A program made the position numbers and the translations under genes. A stretch of 64,000 nucleotides of DNA from Theristus sp. LFF4_11 (lineage: Eukaryota; Nematoda; Chromadorea; Monhysterida; Xyalidae). Position 1 is the stretch's first letter. Every line of letters starts with the position of its first letter. The notes under the pieces were generated by a model. The model did not search any database, was not told the origin of the DNA, and saw nothing but the letters and a program-made list of their open reading frames with translations. The stretch covers positions 1-64,000 of the forward strand of contig JASANC010002016.1 of the NCBI GenBank assembly GCA_030248135.1, in the 5' to 3' direction. Shown here one piece after another: positions 54,514 through 64,000 of the stretch.

Positions 54514-56381
54514 TGAAGTGTTCTGCTTTGGCGTGTGTGAATGGCTCACTGGACTGCCAGACCATCCGAGCTGCTGTGTGTGATGACCGGTGGACGACGT
54601 TGGGGTTTTACTTTACTTTTACTTTTGCTCAATTAAAACGATGACGACTTTTATTAAAAAACTTTACTTTTATTAAAACGACGACGAAAGACGATAGAAA
54701 TAAAGAGGAACAAAATGGCACGAACGGCACATGCTGAACTCATAAAACACAGCACTTTTATAATGTACAAGAACAAATCAAGGAAAAATAGTTGAACAAA
54801 GATATAAGAAAACCGTTGAGCATCTAGGAAAAAAGTAGATGAGCATTGGAAGTCAGGCGCTCTTTCACAAGCAGTTTACCGTAAACCCGGCTGTGTGAGA
54901 GTGCAGACACGAAGGCTAAAGTAGGACATTACAGTACCCTACTCCCCCATACGGAGCGCCCTCGCGACGTCACTCTCCCTACGCAGCCGAGTGTCTGGTG
55001 CACTGCCTGACCTGGGCACCTGCTTCCACTCATTTCAAAACTCCTAAATGCTCCAACTACTGAAATTGAATCACTTGGAACTCGAACTCAGAAAACAAAG
55101 ACCAACAACTATCAAGTTCGAAAACCAAAAAACTGAACTGCCAAACTGAAAAACCTAAAAGCTATCCTGACAAACGAAAACATAACAAAACTAAACTGTC
55201 ACGATGATTAGAAATTGTGATCACGCACGGCAGTCGAAATGCGTCGAAAACCCCAAAGAAAAACCGGCAAAACTAAAATAGAAGAAAAAGCATTAAAACA
55301 GTTCACCCTCTCCCCACACTAAAAACGGGGGTAAAACAAAACAAATAAAATCAAAAACAAAAACAAATCTGTTACAAATCAGCAGAAGACTGGCGCAACC
55401 TGCACTCTATGTCGCAGTTTACTGGAGACTTTCAAATCAAAGAACCGTGGCTAACAATAAAAACTTCCACTGCGCTTCACTGCGCCACAACCAAACTTCT
55501 CCTCACAGCCTTCTTCAGCACACCACCACAGCCAATCACGTTTTTGATCACGGAGGCCGTCCTCCGTTCGGTTTGAGTCTCGGAGACCGAAATAACTCCG
55601 TATCGGTTTGAGTCACGGAGACCGAAAAAAACTCCGACCAACCAATCTCCGCTGCGGCGTTCTGGCTTTCTCGAAAGCTGCCCTCGGCGAAACCCGGCCG
55701 TGCCATAGATCGACGCCGTCTCAGCTCGCATGCCGCCACAACTCCAGCCACCGTGCCTCCGTTCCATGCGACGTTCTGCCAGCCACTGGTGCGCCCGCCA
55801 TTCCGCTGATCTGCCTCGGCGACACTCGACGACACGTGAAGACGCGCAGCACGCCACCGCCTCTCGTCGATGCTGACCCTCCATGGCCTTTCTGCACTGA
55901 CCCTCCATGGTCTCGGTGCACGCGACGTCGCCACCCAGCATTGTCTCGGCGGGACCTCCACTGAAGTGTTCTGCTTTGGCGTGTGTGAATGGCTCACTGG
56001 ACTGCCAGACCATCCGAGCTGCTGTGTGTGATGACCGGTGGACGACGTTGGGGTTTTACTTTACTTTTACTTTTGCTCAATTAAAACGATGACGACTTTT
56101 ATTAAAAAACTTTACTTTTATTAAAACGACGACGAAAGACGATAGAAATAAAGAGGAACAAAATGGCACGAACGGCACATGCTGAACTCATAAAACACAG
56201 CACTTTTATAATGTACAAGAACAAATCAAGGAAAAATAGTTGAACAAAGATATAAGAAAACCGTTGAGCATCTAGGAAAAAAGTAGATGAGCATTGGAAG
56301 TCAGGCGCTCTTTCACAAGCAGTTTACCGTAAACCCGGCTGTGTGAGAGTGCAGACACGAAGGCTAAAGTAGGACATTACA
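54514..56381. mobile_element. Non-autonomous LTR retrotransposon with apparently identical LTRs
   Basis: Two 420-bp direct repeats (54514-54933 and 55962-56381) start TGAAGTGTTCTGC and end GGACATTACA, the TG...CA form of LTRs. I see no difference between them. A 4-bp flanking duplication TAAG is present (54510-54513 and 56382-56385; 5 bp if the preceding A is counted). The 1028-bp internal region has no gag or pol; long frames there lack retroviral motifs. A primer-binding site is not obvious. Each LTR has an AATAAA. Confidence 0.85.
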
Positions 56382-56385
56382 TAAG

Positions 56386-57129
56386 TTCTATTTTCAAAAT
56401 TTTTAAGGGCGCCTTATACGCAAAACTGCGGTGTGCGTTAGTTGATTTTATAAGCAACTGTTATCTTTTCATGCAAAGTAATGTTGAATGGTGCCTTGAA
56501 AAGCCGAGCAGCACAAAACAAAAAGCCGCGCTACTCGCTATATTTTAGTTCGAATATGAAAAGCAGCGTACTGTAATGTCGAAATTTATTCATTTTTTGT
56601 GTTTTCACAATTTCGTTTTGCATTTATTATCACATGTTGCTGAGTGGTGGCGTGCGCTGAGCTCAGCGTTCTGTACATATTTGGGGCAAAAAGTTCAACT
56701 TTTCGGGTTTTCATTACTATTTTGTTTTGCATTAATTATAGGCTAGACCGTTTCGTCTGAAATTTTAACACAAAAAATGAGCAGTTATGTGTGGCGCTTG
56801 GTTAAAATTTCAGCCCAGAAGCCATTTAAATTTCTTGGTGAGAAACAATTCTTTTCATGTGTGCAGTTTTTGTGGATCGAAACTATGTTTGCATGGAAAC
56901 GAGTTGGACAAAACACAGGGTGAACCAAAAAAGGTTTCAACTTTAAAATGCTCTTACTGTTTGTGCTAGGACCTTTATAATTTAAAATTTGAAACACTGT
57001 TATCACATCTTAGGAGTTTTTTGTGATTTATTTTGTTAGTTTACACATTTTAGTTTATTTTTGCAGTGTAATTAAAAAAAACAGCAATTTTTGACACAAA
57101 AACAATGTTCATCAACAACCTCGCTGTTT
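56386..57129. other. Stretch right of the LTR element
   Basis: AT-rich sequence with no supported gene or recognised repeat. Confidence 0.4.
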
Positions 57130-57886
57130 ACGATTGCACATTTTTTGGCGCTTTCACTGTAGAAAACATGGTCTGCTATGGCGAAAGTTGAGAAAGTGGC
57201 AGATTGTGTAAACTAAAAAAGAAACAATTTGCATTTCAAAAGATAAATTCCCATCTGTTATGAGCAGAACCGCTCACGCACACTCAGACTCTAGTGCAAC
57301 GTCGGAGTGGCCAAAGACCATTCGAATGCAATTCGGCATTCGGCATTTCCAAGTTACTGTACATTTATTCATTTATTGTACCTATTGCTTTTTTAATCTT
57401 TGTGTTGTGAACACTCGGGTTGTCGCCAACGTTCATTATTTCGTATTTCCAATTGCTACAGCTAAATGTTACGCATGCGCCCTCAGCGGAGGACTGAGTC
57501 CCACATGTTTTTCTTATTACCTGTGTGTTTTTCTTCATCTCCGTTGTTCAGCATTGGTTTATTTGGGTTTACGTTGGATCTAAACTGTTTTTGACAAAAT
57601 TTAAACCTTTTAATATGGAAAAAAAATTTCTGCTGTTCACAATTGCAGATGTGTTTATATGACATTGAATACAGCATGTTTTTATTTGAAAGAGTAGACA
57701 TAAACGTTTCAGACACAAACAATCAGGTTTTCCACATAAATATTCAAAACTTTCACAAATAAATAGCTAAATAAAAAGTTTTCAAAAAATATGTGTCACA
57801 ATATCGGCAAATAAAGCGATTTAAAGCTTTTGTACATTTCAAAACATATCGGAATCAAAAAGTTTTGTAAAGCTTTGATAAATAAA
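57130..57886. repeat. Inverted counterpart of the 47380-47900 repeat
   Basis: GAGCAGAACCGCTCACGCAC, TTTGTGTTGTGAACACTCGG and AACGTTCATTA are reverse complements of segments at 47500-47685. The inverted partners lie about 10 kb apart. Confidence 0.6.
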
Positions 57887-58285
57887 TACCGTATTACCTC
57901 TATTAAACCCCCCCCAAAATTAAACCCCCCCAAAAATAAACCCCCACCCCCTCGACAAGTTTCCAAATAATCCCCCCCCAAAATAATCCCCCATAGGGGA
58001 TTATTGGAAACCTGTTTGAAACACATACCCAGCGAATTCAGTGGCTGGTTGCAGTGAAAATGATGAAATTGTGCTACCAAAGGCCCCAAAGGGATGAGTT
58101 AGTGGTAATTTCATTACAAAAGGCTGTTACAAAAGGAAATCTCTGTGAAAAGTAGAAGTTTCGGCGACTTCCTTCTTGCCATGGAAGGTATTTTTGCCAT
58201 TTTGCCCACCCCTAAAAATGGTTTCCAAATAACCCCCCCCAAAAATATAGCCCCCCCCCCCCAAAAAAAACCCTCCCCCAGAAGT
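57887..58285. mobile_element. G-tract element, copy 2 (opposite orientation)
   Basis: ACCGTATTACCTCTATTAAA then many C-runs; the core GCGAATTCAGTGGCTGGTTG ... GGTAGC-type segment is the reverse complement of 48290-48385. A second block of C-runs (58230-58280) follows. Confidence 0.7.
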
Positions 58286-58680
58286 CGCATGCAGCCAAAA
58301 TGTAGAAAGACATGAAATAAATGAATAATATAAATAAATAAAGAAATAAAATATCAACAATTTTTCAAGATGTGATGCGTGCTCACACCGAATAAGACCA
58401 TGAACACCGAGTGAATAGGACATAAATACACCGAGACGAAGCACAGCAAAGTGAAAAAAAAACAAATCGCTTGCCCAGACGAGCATCCTACGCGTAGGGT
58501 CGTTGTTGACGTTGATGTCGGCCAACAGCAATCGCTCACCAGTTGCCATAACGTGCGTGTGTTTGTTCTCCAACACCAGATCGGCGACAGTTGCAACCTG
58601 TGGTGGGATGTGCTGGTGCCGTGCCTTTTGGGAACGAAAAAAACGTGCAATTGTTTCATCAGACGGTGCGTCAGCGTGCT
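58286..58680 (-). other. Unassigned coding-like fragment on the minus strand
   Basis: Between about 58620 and 58480 the minus strand encodes PQVATVADLVLENKHTHVMA and TGERLLLADINVNND in one frame. The composition looks protein-like, and the second part weakly recalls CSPG-type repeats, but I cannot place it. No splice sites or start can be assigned with confidence. Confidence 0.2.
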
Positions 58681-58760
58681 GACCGCCCGGGAATCGAACC
58701 CGGCTTCCACCTCAAGTTAAACCTTCATTTGGTGGCTCCCACCACCAGGCGAACAGGGCA
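58681..58760 (-). repeat. tRNA-like sequence (pseudo-tRNA or SINE head)
   Basis: The minus strand carries GCCTGGTGGTGGGAGCC (A-box-like) and CCGGGTTCGATTCCCGG, a perfect 5-bp T-stem with a standard T-loop. No complementary acceptor stem is visible at the 5' end, so I do not call a functional tRNA. Confidence 0.55.
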
Positions 58761-60074
58761 AAAGACTTGCAAAAAAACTTGTTTTGAAATTATTCGTTTG
58801 TTTACCTGTCGAGAAAACCGGAAGATAGATAGAGATAGATCAAGGACAGATTTAGTTTTTTTATCGAAACTAGCCAATTGACCCGTGCCTACGGCACGGT
58901 TAGCTGATAAATACAATATTTTGGCTTTTCAACAGTGCTAAAAATGCATTGCATTTTGATTTTGAGCTGCTTTAGTCGTTCCCGTTCAAATTATCAAAAA
59001 CAATCTGACCAAGAACACAATCTTTACTGCATTCCGTTTTAAAATTAAAAACAATTTTTTTAAACACCATGGTCAATTGCTGTTCCCGTTTAAAAAAAGT
59101 ATAACGATTTTAAAGTTAATTGAATTGAAACGACAAATAGTAACGCTTTATAAAAATCGTTTTTGATCGTAATTTGTAATTGCAATTTTGAATTTTTGTT
59201 TTTGAAATTGACACATTTTTAATTGAACCCGCGTGTTGAAAAAACTTTAAATGCGAAGTTTATAATTTTGCTGTTATGTTTTTTTACCCGTTCACCCTGC
59301 ACTAAGCCAATTCTTTTTTGTTGAGCTAAAACATAAACAAATGAACAAAAAATATAAAAGTGACGTTTAAATAAAAAATAACCATTTAAAAACAACGTTT
59401 TTATACCTTAACATATGCCCTAACATATAAATAAGGCAAGCCTTTTCGCAAAGTGGAAATGAATGGGGAACAAAAAGTAGTGTTTTTCAAACACCCATTT
59501 AAATACATCCAATTTAATTTTTCGTTTCTGTATTGAAAAAATGTCAAATTTGGAAAAATTCGCTTTTTCCAAATAACCGCTTTGAAAGCCATCTTGCTTT
59601 CTAATCAGATTTTTGATTAATCACACACTTCATTAACAAACCCCGTTTATTTGATTTCGCAATTAATTTTTTAGTTTACTTGTTTAAATAAAACTTTTTT
59701 GTTTTTGAAAAAGTTTCAAGCAACAACTTTACAACACTTTTCTGTTTTTGAAAAGTTCTCAAACAATAACTTTTCAACCAAATGATAATGAAAAATATTG
59801 TCTTGAAAGCAAAATCCAATGTTCACTTGCAGTGTCGATGTCGTTTTGCAACCTGATTAAAAAACAATTGCAACCATTCTTCATAGTTGGTTTTCTTTCA
59901 TCTTTCGCTTTCGGTCAGTTTGAACAGCATCAATTGCCAGTAATTGTCAATTGTACCGTATATTAAGGCGCTTTCGCGGATGACCAAAGAGTATAATGAT
60001 GACTTCGCAGCACAGAGTGAAGTTTTTGAGAAAATGATTTGCATTGATAATAGGTTAAGAAATTGAGATTTAGC
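58761..60074. other. AT-rich region with short repeats
   Basis: Contains a hairpin CCGTGCCTACGGCACGG at about 58891, and at 59280-59440 opposite-strand versions of the GGGTAAACGGG and AAGGCTTGCC motifs from 46.8-47.3 kb. No gene is supported. Confidence 0.4.
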
Positions 60075-61923
60075 TATAGTCGTCCTGGATAATTTGTAGT
60101 ATTAGCTGATTGGCTGGTGGTTTTGCCTGAATGTCAAGTTCAAAAAAGAAATTTAATCTTTTTTGGTTTTTTTTTATTTTTGATGTGCGAGCATTTGTGA
60201 GGCAAATGGTCTTTTGCGGCCAAAGTATAGCGGCCTGAAGGATTGCGGCCTGGACGATAGCGGCTGGAGCATCGCGGCCTGGACAATCGCGGCCTGGAAG
60301 ATTGCGGGCCGGGGCGATTGCGGCTTGGGAGGATTGCGGCCTGGGACAATTGCGGCGCGGGACGATTGCGGCCGAAGTATAGCGGCCTGGACGATAGCGG
60401 CCGGAGCATCGCGGCCTGGACAATAGCGGCCTGGAAGATTGCGGCCCTGAACGATTGCGGCCTGGAACAATTGCGGCGCGGGGCGATTGTGACCCATGAG
60501 TTGGGAAATTAATGTAAAACGTTGTTTCTGATTTGGAAGACACAAAAAATAAAAAGCAGCAGTTTTGATGGCGGAATTTTTGGTTTTGCAACGACGACGA
60601 CGGCGGCGACCAGGATCCACTGTCCAGATCATATTTGTCCTCTGCTCATCCTTGAAAATTTGTAAATGGCTGTGGAGCCAGTTTGGCAGACATTGGAACG
60701 GCAAAACTGATGCTTTTTGTTTTTCTGTGCCTCCCAAATCAGAAACAAGGTTTTGCATTAATTTTCGAACTCAAATTCCAACTGTTCGCTTTCACAAAGG
60801 TGGGCGTTCGATTGCGGCCCATTAGATAGAGGCCGAAGCATTGCGGCCGAAGCATCGCGGCCTGAAGGATAGCGGCCTGAAGGATCGCTGCCTGGACGAT
60901 AGCGGCCGGAGCATCGCGGCCTGGACAATCGCGGCCTGGAAGATTGCGGCCCGGGGCGATTGCGGCCCGGGAGGATTGGGGCCTGGGACAATTGCGGCGC
61001 GGGACGATTGCGGCCGAAGTATAGCGGCCTGGACGATAGCGGCCAGAGAATCGCGGCCTGGACAATCGCGGCCTGGAAGATTGCGGCCCGGGGCGATTGC
61101 GGCCTGGGAGAATTGGGGCCTGGGACAATTGCGGCGCGGGACGATTGCGGTTGAAGTATAGCGGCCTGGACGATAGCGACCGGAGCATTGCGGCCTGGAC
61201 AATAGCGGCCTGGAAGATTGCGGCACGGAACGATTGTGGCCTGGGAGGATTGCGGCCTGGGACAATTGCGGCGCGGGACGATTGCCACCCACGATGTTTT
61301 CATGCTTTGTCACCTTTTCAGGTCAAATTCTAGGGGCTGGGGGGGGGGCTGCCCCCCAAAAAAATTTTCGAATCTATCTCTATCTGGGCTCGGCGACAAG
61401 GAAAGTTGAGAATAGAAGATTTCGATTTTGGGTTCTAAGAAAAAATAATCACTAATCAATAAACAAGAAAACAACTTTTTTGGAAAAAAATGAAAACTCG
61501 TGTGCGAGCATAACAATAGGAATAATATAACCAGTTGCGTGCGACAAAGACAATGACAAAGCACCAATTTTTCGTGGGCCGCAATCGTCCCAGGCCGCTA
61601 TACTTCGGCCGTAATCGTCCCGCGCCGCAATTGTCCCAGGCCGCAATTCTCCCAGACCGCAATCATCCCAGGCCGCAATCGCCCCGGCCCGCAATCTTCC
61701 AGGCCGCCATTGTCCAGGCCGCGATGCTCCAGCCGCTATCGTCCAGGCCGCAATCCTTCAGGCCGCTATACTTCGGCCGCAAAAGACCATTTGCCTCACA
61801 AATGCTCGCACATCAAAAATCAAAAAAAACCAAAAAAAAGATTAAATTTCTTTTTTGAACTTGACATTCAGGCAAAACCACCAGCCAATCATCTAATACT
61901 ACAAATTATCCAGGACGACTATA
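60075..61923. mobile_element. Foldback element filled with a GCGGCC minisatellite
   Basis: Terminal inverted repeats start TATAGTCGTCCTGGATAATT and extend about 170 bp before entering the repetitive part on each side. The inside holds dozens of about 15-bp units such as GATTGCGGCCTGGGA, ACGATAGCGGCCGGA and GAAGTATAGCGGCC, in the same order in successive blocks (about 140-150-bp higher-order period). Units read GCGGCC-first in 60215-60490 and 60800-61290, and are reversed at 61565-61790. Two unique segments (60491-60800 and 61291-61564) separate the blocks. No transposase is visible. Confidence 0.85.
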
Positions 61924-62300
61924 ACTTATAAATAGCAAAAATAAGCGCTAATTCAACTTGCAAAAAAGTGACACGGACACGACTATTATCTTAGTATTAT
62001 GATGATTATGATGATGATGATGATGACTTTGCTTCATTTCGGAGTTGGATTTGGAGGAGACATGTTCGATTTCTGTAGCTATTTTGACAAAACAAATTTA
62101 AAAAAAAATAAAAACTGACGGAAGAAATAGAAAAAAACAGCCCATAAAAACGACGGAAGTAGGAAAGGATAAAGAGGGAAGGGACAAAAAAAATAAAATG
62201 AAAATAATAATAAAATAATTGAAAATAAAAAGGATTTATTTACTATTAATAATAAATAGCTATAGGGACAGGGAAGAAAGCCAAAAACACATTTGGTAAT
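61924..62300. other. AT-rich spacer with GAT microsatellite
   Basis: A short GAT/ATG tract lies at 61999-62027, followed by A-rich sequence with AAAATAAAATAA-type low complexity. No gene is supported. Confidence 0.5.
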
Positions 62301-62472
62301 CAGTTCTCCGGAGCCCCAGTCTTCCTTCCCTCAGTTCTCCGCCCGTGCGTGTGAGCTGTGACCAGTTCTCAGGAGCCTCAGTCCTCCTTCCCTCAGTTCT
62401 CCGCCCGCGCGTGTGAGCTGTGACCAGTCCTCCGGGCTTCAGTCCTTCTTCCCTCAGTTCTCCGCCACCCTC
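62301..62472. repeat. 62-bp tandem repeat (about 2.8 copies)
   Basis: Units share CTTCCCTCAGTTCTCCGCCC and GTGTGAGCTGTGACCAGT. Period 62 bp judged from GTGAGCTGTG at 62351 and 62413. Confidence 0.85.
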
Positions 62473-62756
62473 CACTGTGAACCGTTGTGTAATGTGATGG
62501 AAAAAAATCTAGTAAAGAAAGCAAAAGCTCTCACACACGCATACCTATACAGTGGAATTAAAAAAAAATGCTGTTACACAGTAACTGCTGTTCCACAATC
62601 ATTTTTTAATAGTCCACGAATCGTCCCAATCTGCGGTTTCATTCAATCCAAACCTATTTTTTCAACCATCTCAGGTAGGCAGGCACAGAAACCTTGTTTA
62701 CTGTTGTCATCACGATCCCATTCAGATTTTTTCCTTTGAAGCCAGCGTTCCCAAAG
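62473..62756. other. Probable 5' region of the second lectin gene
   Basis: No gene or repeat is recognised in this 284-bp stretch. It separates the 62-bp repeats from the lectin start codon. Confidence 0.35.
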
Positions 62757-63318
62757 ATGTCATTTTGGTTAGTTGCCTTGCTCATGCTGGTTTTGCTTTG
62801 GTCCGTGCAATTCGCTGACGCGCAAGTGACAAAAAGTCAGTTGTTTTGAACGGAATTCATTAAGCAATAGTCAGTGACACGCAGCTATAGCTACACGTCA
62901 CTGACTAAGCACTGCTTTATGTGAGTCGCTTTTAGTTTTGTGAATAGTTTGGGAGTAAATGATTGAGTGATTTTCCCTTACAAAGCTCTTCATAAACCTG
63001 CAGCAACTTGGGGCATTCGGTGCTTTCTTACCGCACCAATACCATCGCAGCTGTCTGCCGTTGCTGAGAGATCCGTGCAAGACCAAGACTACTGCTACTA
63101 TATAACCAAAGAGAAAAACGACTGGCCGACCTCAAAACTAATTGTTGGTAATTTTTTCTATTTTCTATTTTTTCATATTTTGTGTTGGACGTTTATTGAC
63201 TCCCGGTCATTTTTTTCAGTGTGAACAATTGGAAGCAGAAACTAGTAGAGGACACCTGGTTTGGTTGACGGATTTTGCGACGCTAAATTTTATAAAAAAA
63301 TTGGTGCCACACGAAGAT
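62757..63318 (+). CDS. C-type lectin domain protein, 5' part (gene runs off or is incomplete)
   Basis: Exons 62757-62835, 63004-63143 and 63220-63318 join in phase (106 codons) and end at a GTGAGT donor, so more exons must follow. Exon 1 encodes a signal peptide (WLVALLMLVLLWSVQFADA). Exon 2 has the lectin start DYCYYITKEKNDWP; exon 3 continues with CEQLEAETSRGHLVWLTD and FIKKLV, the cysteine and hydrophobic core of a C-type lectin fold. The Ca2+-binding and C-terminal cysteine region is not found by 64000. It is a likely secreted carbohydrate-binding or immune lectin. Its exon 2/3 boundary lies before the domain cysteine, unlike the lectin at 52.7 kb. Confidence 0.7.
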
Positions 63319-64000
63319 GTGAGTCAATCAACAATTCTGAATTTGCTGAAAAATTCATTTGAAGATGGCTTCGGTTATCATGCCCATTCGCGAGCGAAGC
63401 GGTAGCGGAGCGGACAGCGGATGCAGGCATAATATGGCCCGTCTGTCGCTCGCGCGTAAATTCCAAACTTACTTTGCCTCGCTCTGTGAACATAAAAGGA
63501 GCTGAGATTTTTTTCTGCGGCACACAGGCAGACAATCCACAGATACACTGTGTGCACCAGAAATTTTTTCGTGGTGATCTTCTACACACGCTGTGTGCGT
63601 ATTTTATCAATTCTGAAAGTGAAAAAAATTATTCTTGTTTACCCCTTTTTTTTCGACTATGTCATCAAATGTGTACGCAGTTTCAGCGATATAAAGAAAT
63701 TTCTGACTGTTATAAGAAAAACATTTTCTAGGGTAAAAATCTTCGGGATTTTCAAATTTCGCATTCATTTTTTTCTCCGATGCTTCCCAAGGCTTTAAAT
63801 TTAGCTTGTTTGTATAAAATTACAAAAAATGCTTATTTTGAGGTGTATTTGCGATTTCTGCGCGTGAAACAAACCGTTATTTGACAAATAAAACAATTTC
63901 TAGGGGTAACCAACAACGGAGAGTTTGAATTTGACCTTTATTTTTAAAAAAAGTCAAAGGAATAACTGTTAAATAACCAAAGTCGTGACGATTTCGGTCA
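63319..64000. other. Downstream part of lectin gene, mostly intron-like
   Basis: A GCGAGCGAAGCGG-type tract (63385-63460) is the inverted relative of the CGCTCGCTCGCG module at 46.45 and 52.08 kb. The last bases (GTGACGATTTCGG) match the 149-bp satellite in inverted orientation, suggesting another array to the right. No further lectin exon is recognised. Confidence 0.5.

Noticed and set aside
55477..56013. Minus-strand frames of 178 and 149 codons inside the LTR element
   Set aside because: They overlap each other and run into the LTR, have low-complexity Arg/Ala/Trp-rich products, and show no gag, protease or polymerase motif.
58681..58760. Functional tRNA gene
   Set aside because: T-arm and A-box are good, but no matching acceptor stem can be formed, so it is kept only as a tRNA-like repeat.
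60070..61313. Several 100-190-codon frames on both strands
   Set aside because: These are the 15-bp GCGGCC minisatellite read in different frames. Multiple overlapping frames open at once argue for a repeat artefact.
62260..62475. 71-codon minus-strand frame rich in Gly-Glu-Leu-Arg
   Set aside because: It simply reads the 62-bp tandem repeat.

Overview
This is nuclear DNA of an invertebrate animal. Every long protein is split by spliceosomal introns, and the exons join in phase into typical metazoan proteins: an exosome ring subunit, three mitochondrial SLC25 carriers, a GTPBP1-type GTPase and a core-1 galactosyltransferase. A DUF1647-like protein and C-type lectins hint at an ecdysozoan (nematode or tardigrade-like), but I cannot fix the taxon. 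Exons are GC-richer than introns. None of about 51 reconstructed introns has the canonical GTAAGT donor; GTGCGT and GTTNGT types dominate.

Layout. 1-3138: tandem 524-bp repeats, then a large inverted repeat bounded by C-runs. 3139-42033: the gene-dense part, with EXOSC7 (+, 7 exons), a mitochondrial glutamate carrier (+, 9 exons), GTPBP1 (+, 14 exons), two tandem SLC25A19-like thiamine pyrophosphate carriers (+, 8 and 9 exons), a C1GALT1-like T-synthase (+, 6 exons) and a DUF1647-like gene (-, 5 exons) convergent with it. Their introns hold many short non-autonomous transposons, two tRNA-derived SINE families and a possible nested small gene.

42034-64000 is accessory and repeat-rich. It has a segmental duplication (about 44.07-46.48 and 48.6-52.1 kb) whose 149-bp satellite differs in copy number (about 4 versus 11), a degenerate C-type lectin gene (52.7-53.7 kb), an LTR element with apparently identical 420-bp LTRs (54514-56381), G-tract elements, a 1.85-kb foldback element filled with a GCGGCC minisatellite (60075-61923), and the 5' part of a second lectin gene running off the right end.

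No common pathway links the genes. They cover RNA decay, mitochondrial import of glutamate and thiamine pyrophosphate, translation or mRNA-turnover GTPase function, Golgi O-glycosylation and secreted lectins. The most distinctive content is transposon architecture, where the window itself records insertion history: 8-bp target duplications, a paralogous empty site, and nested insertions.
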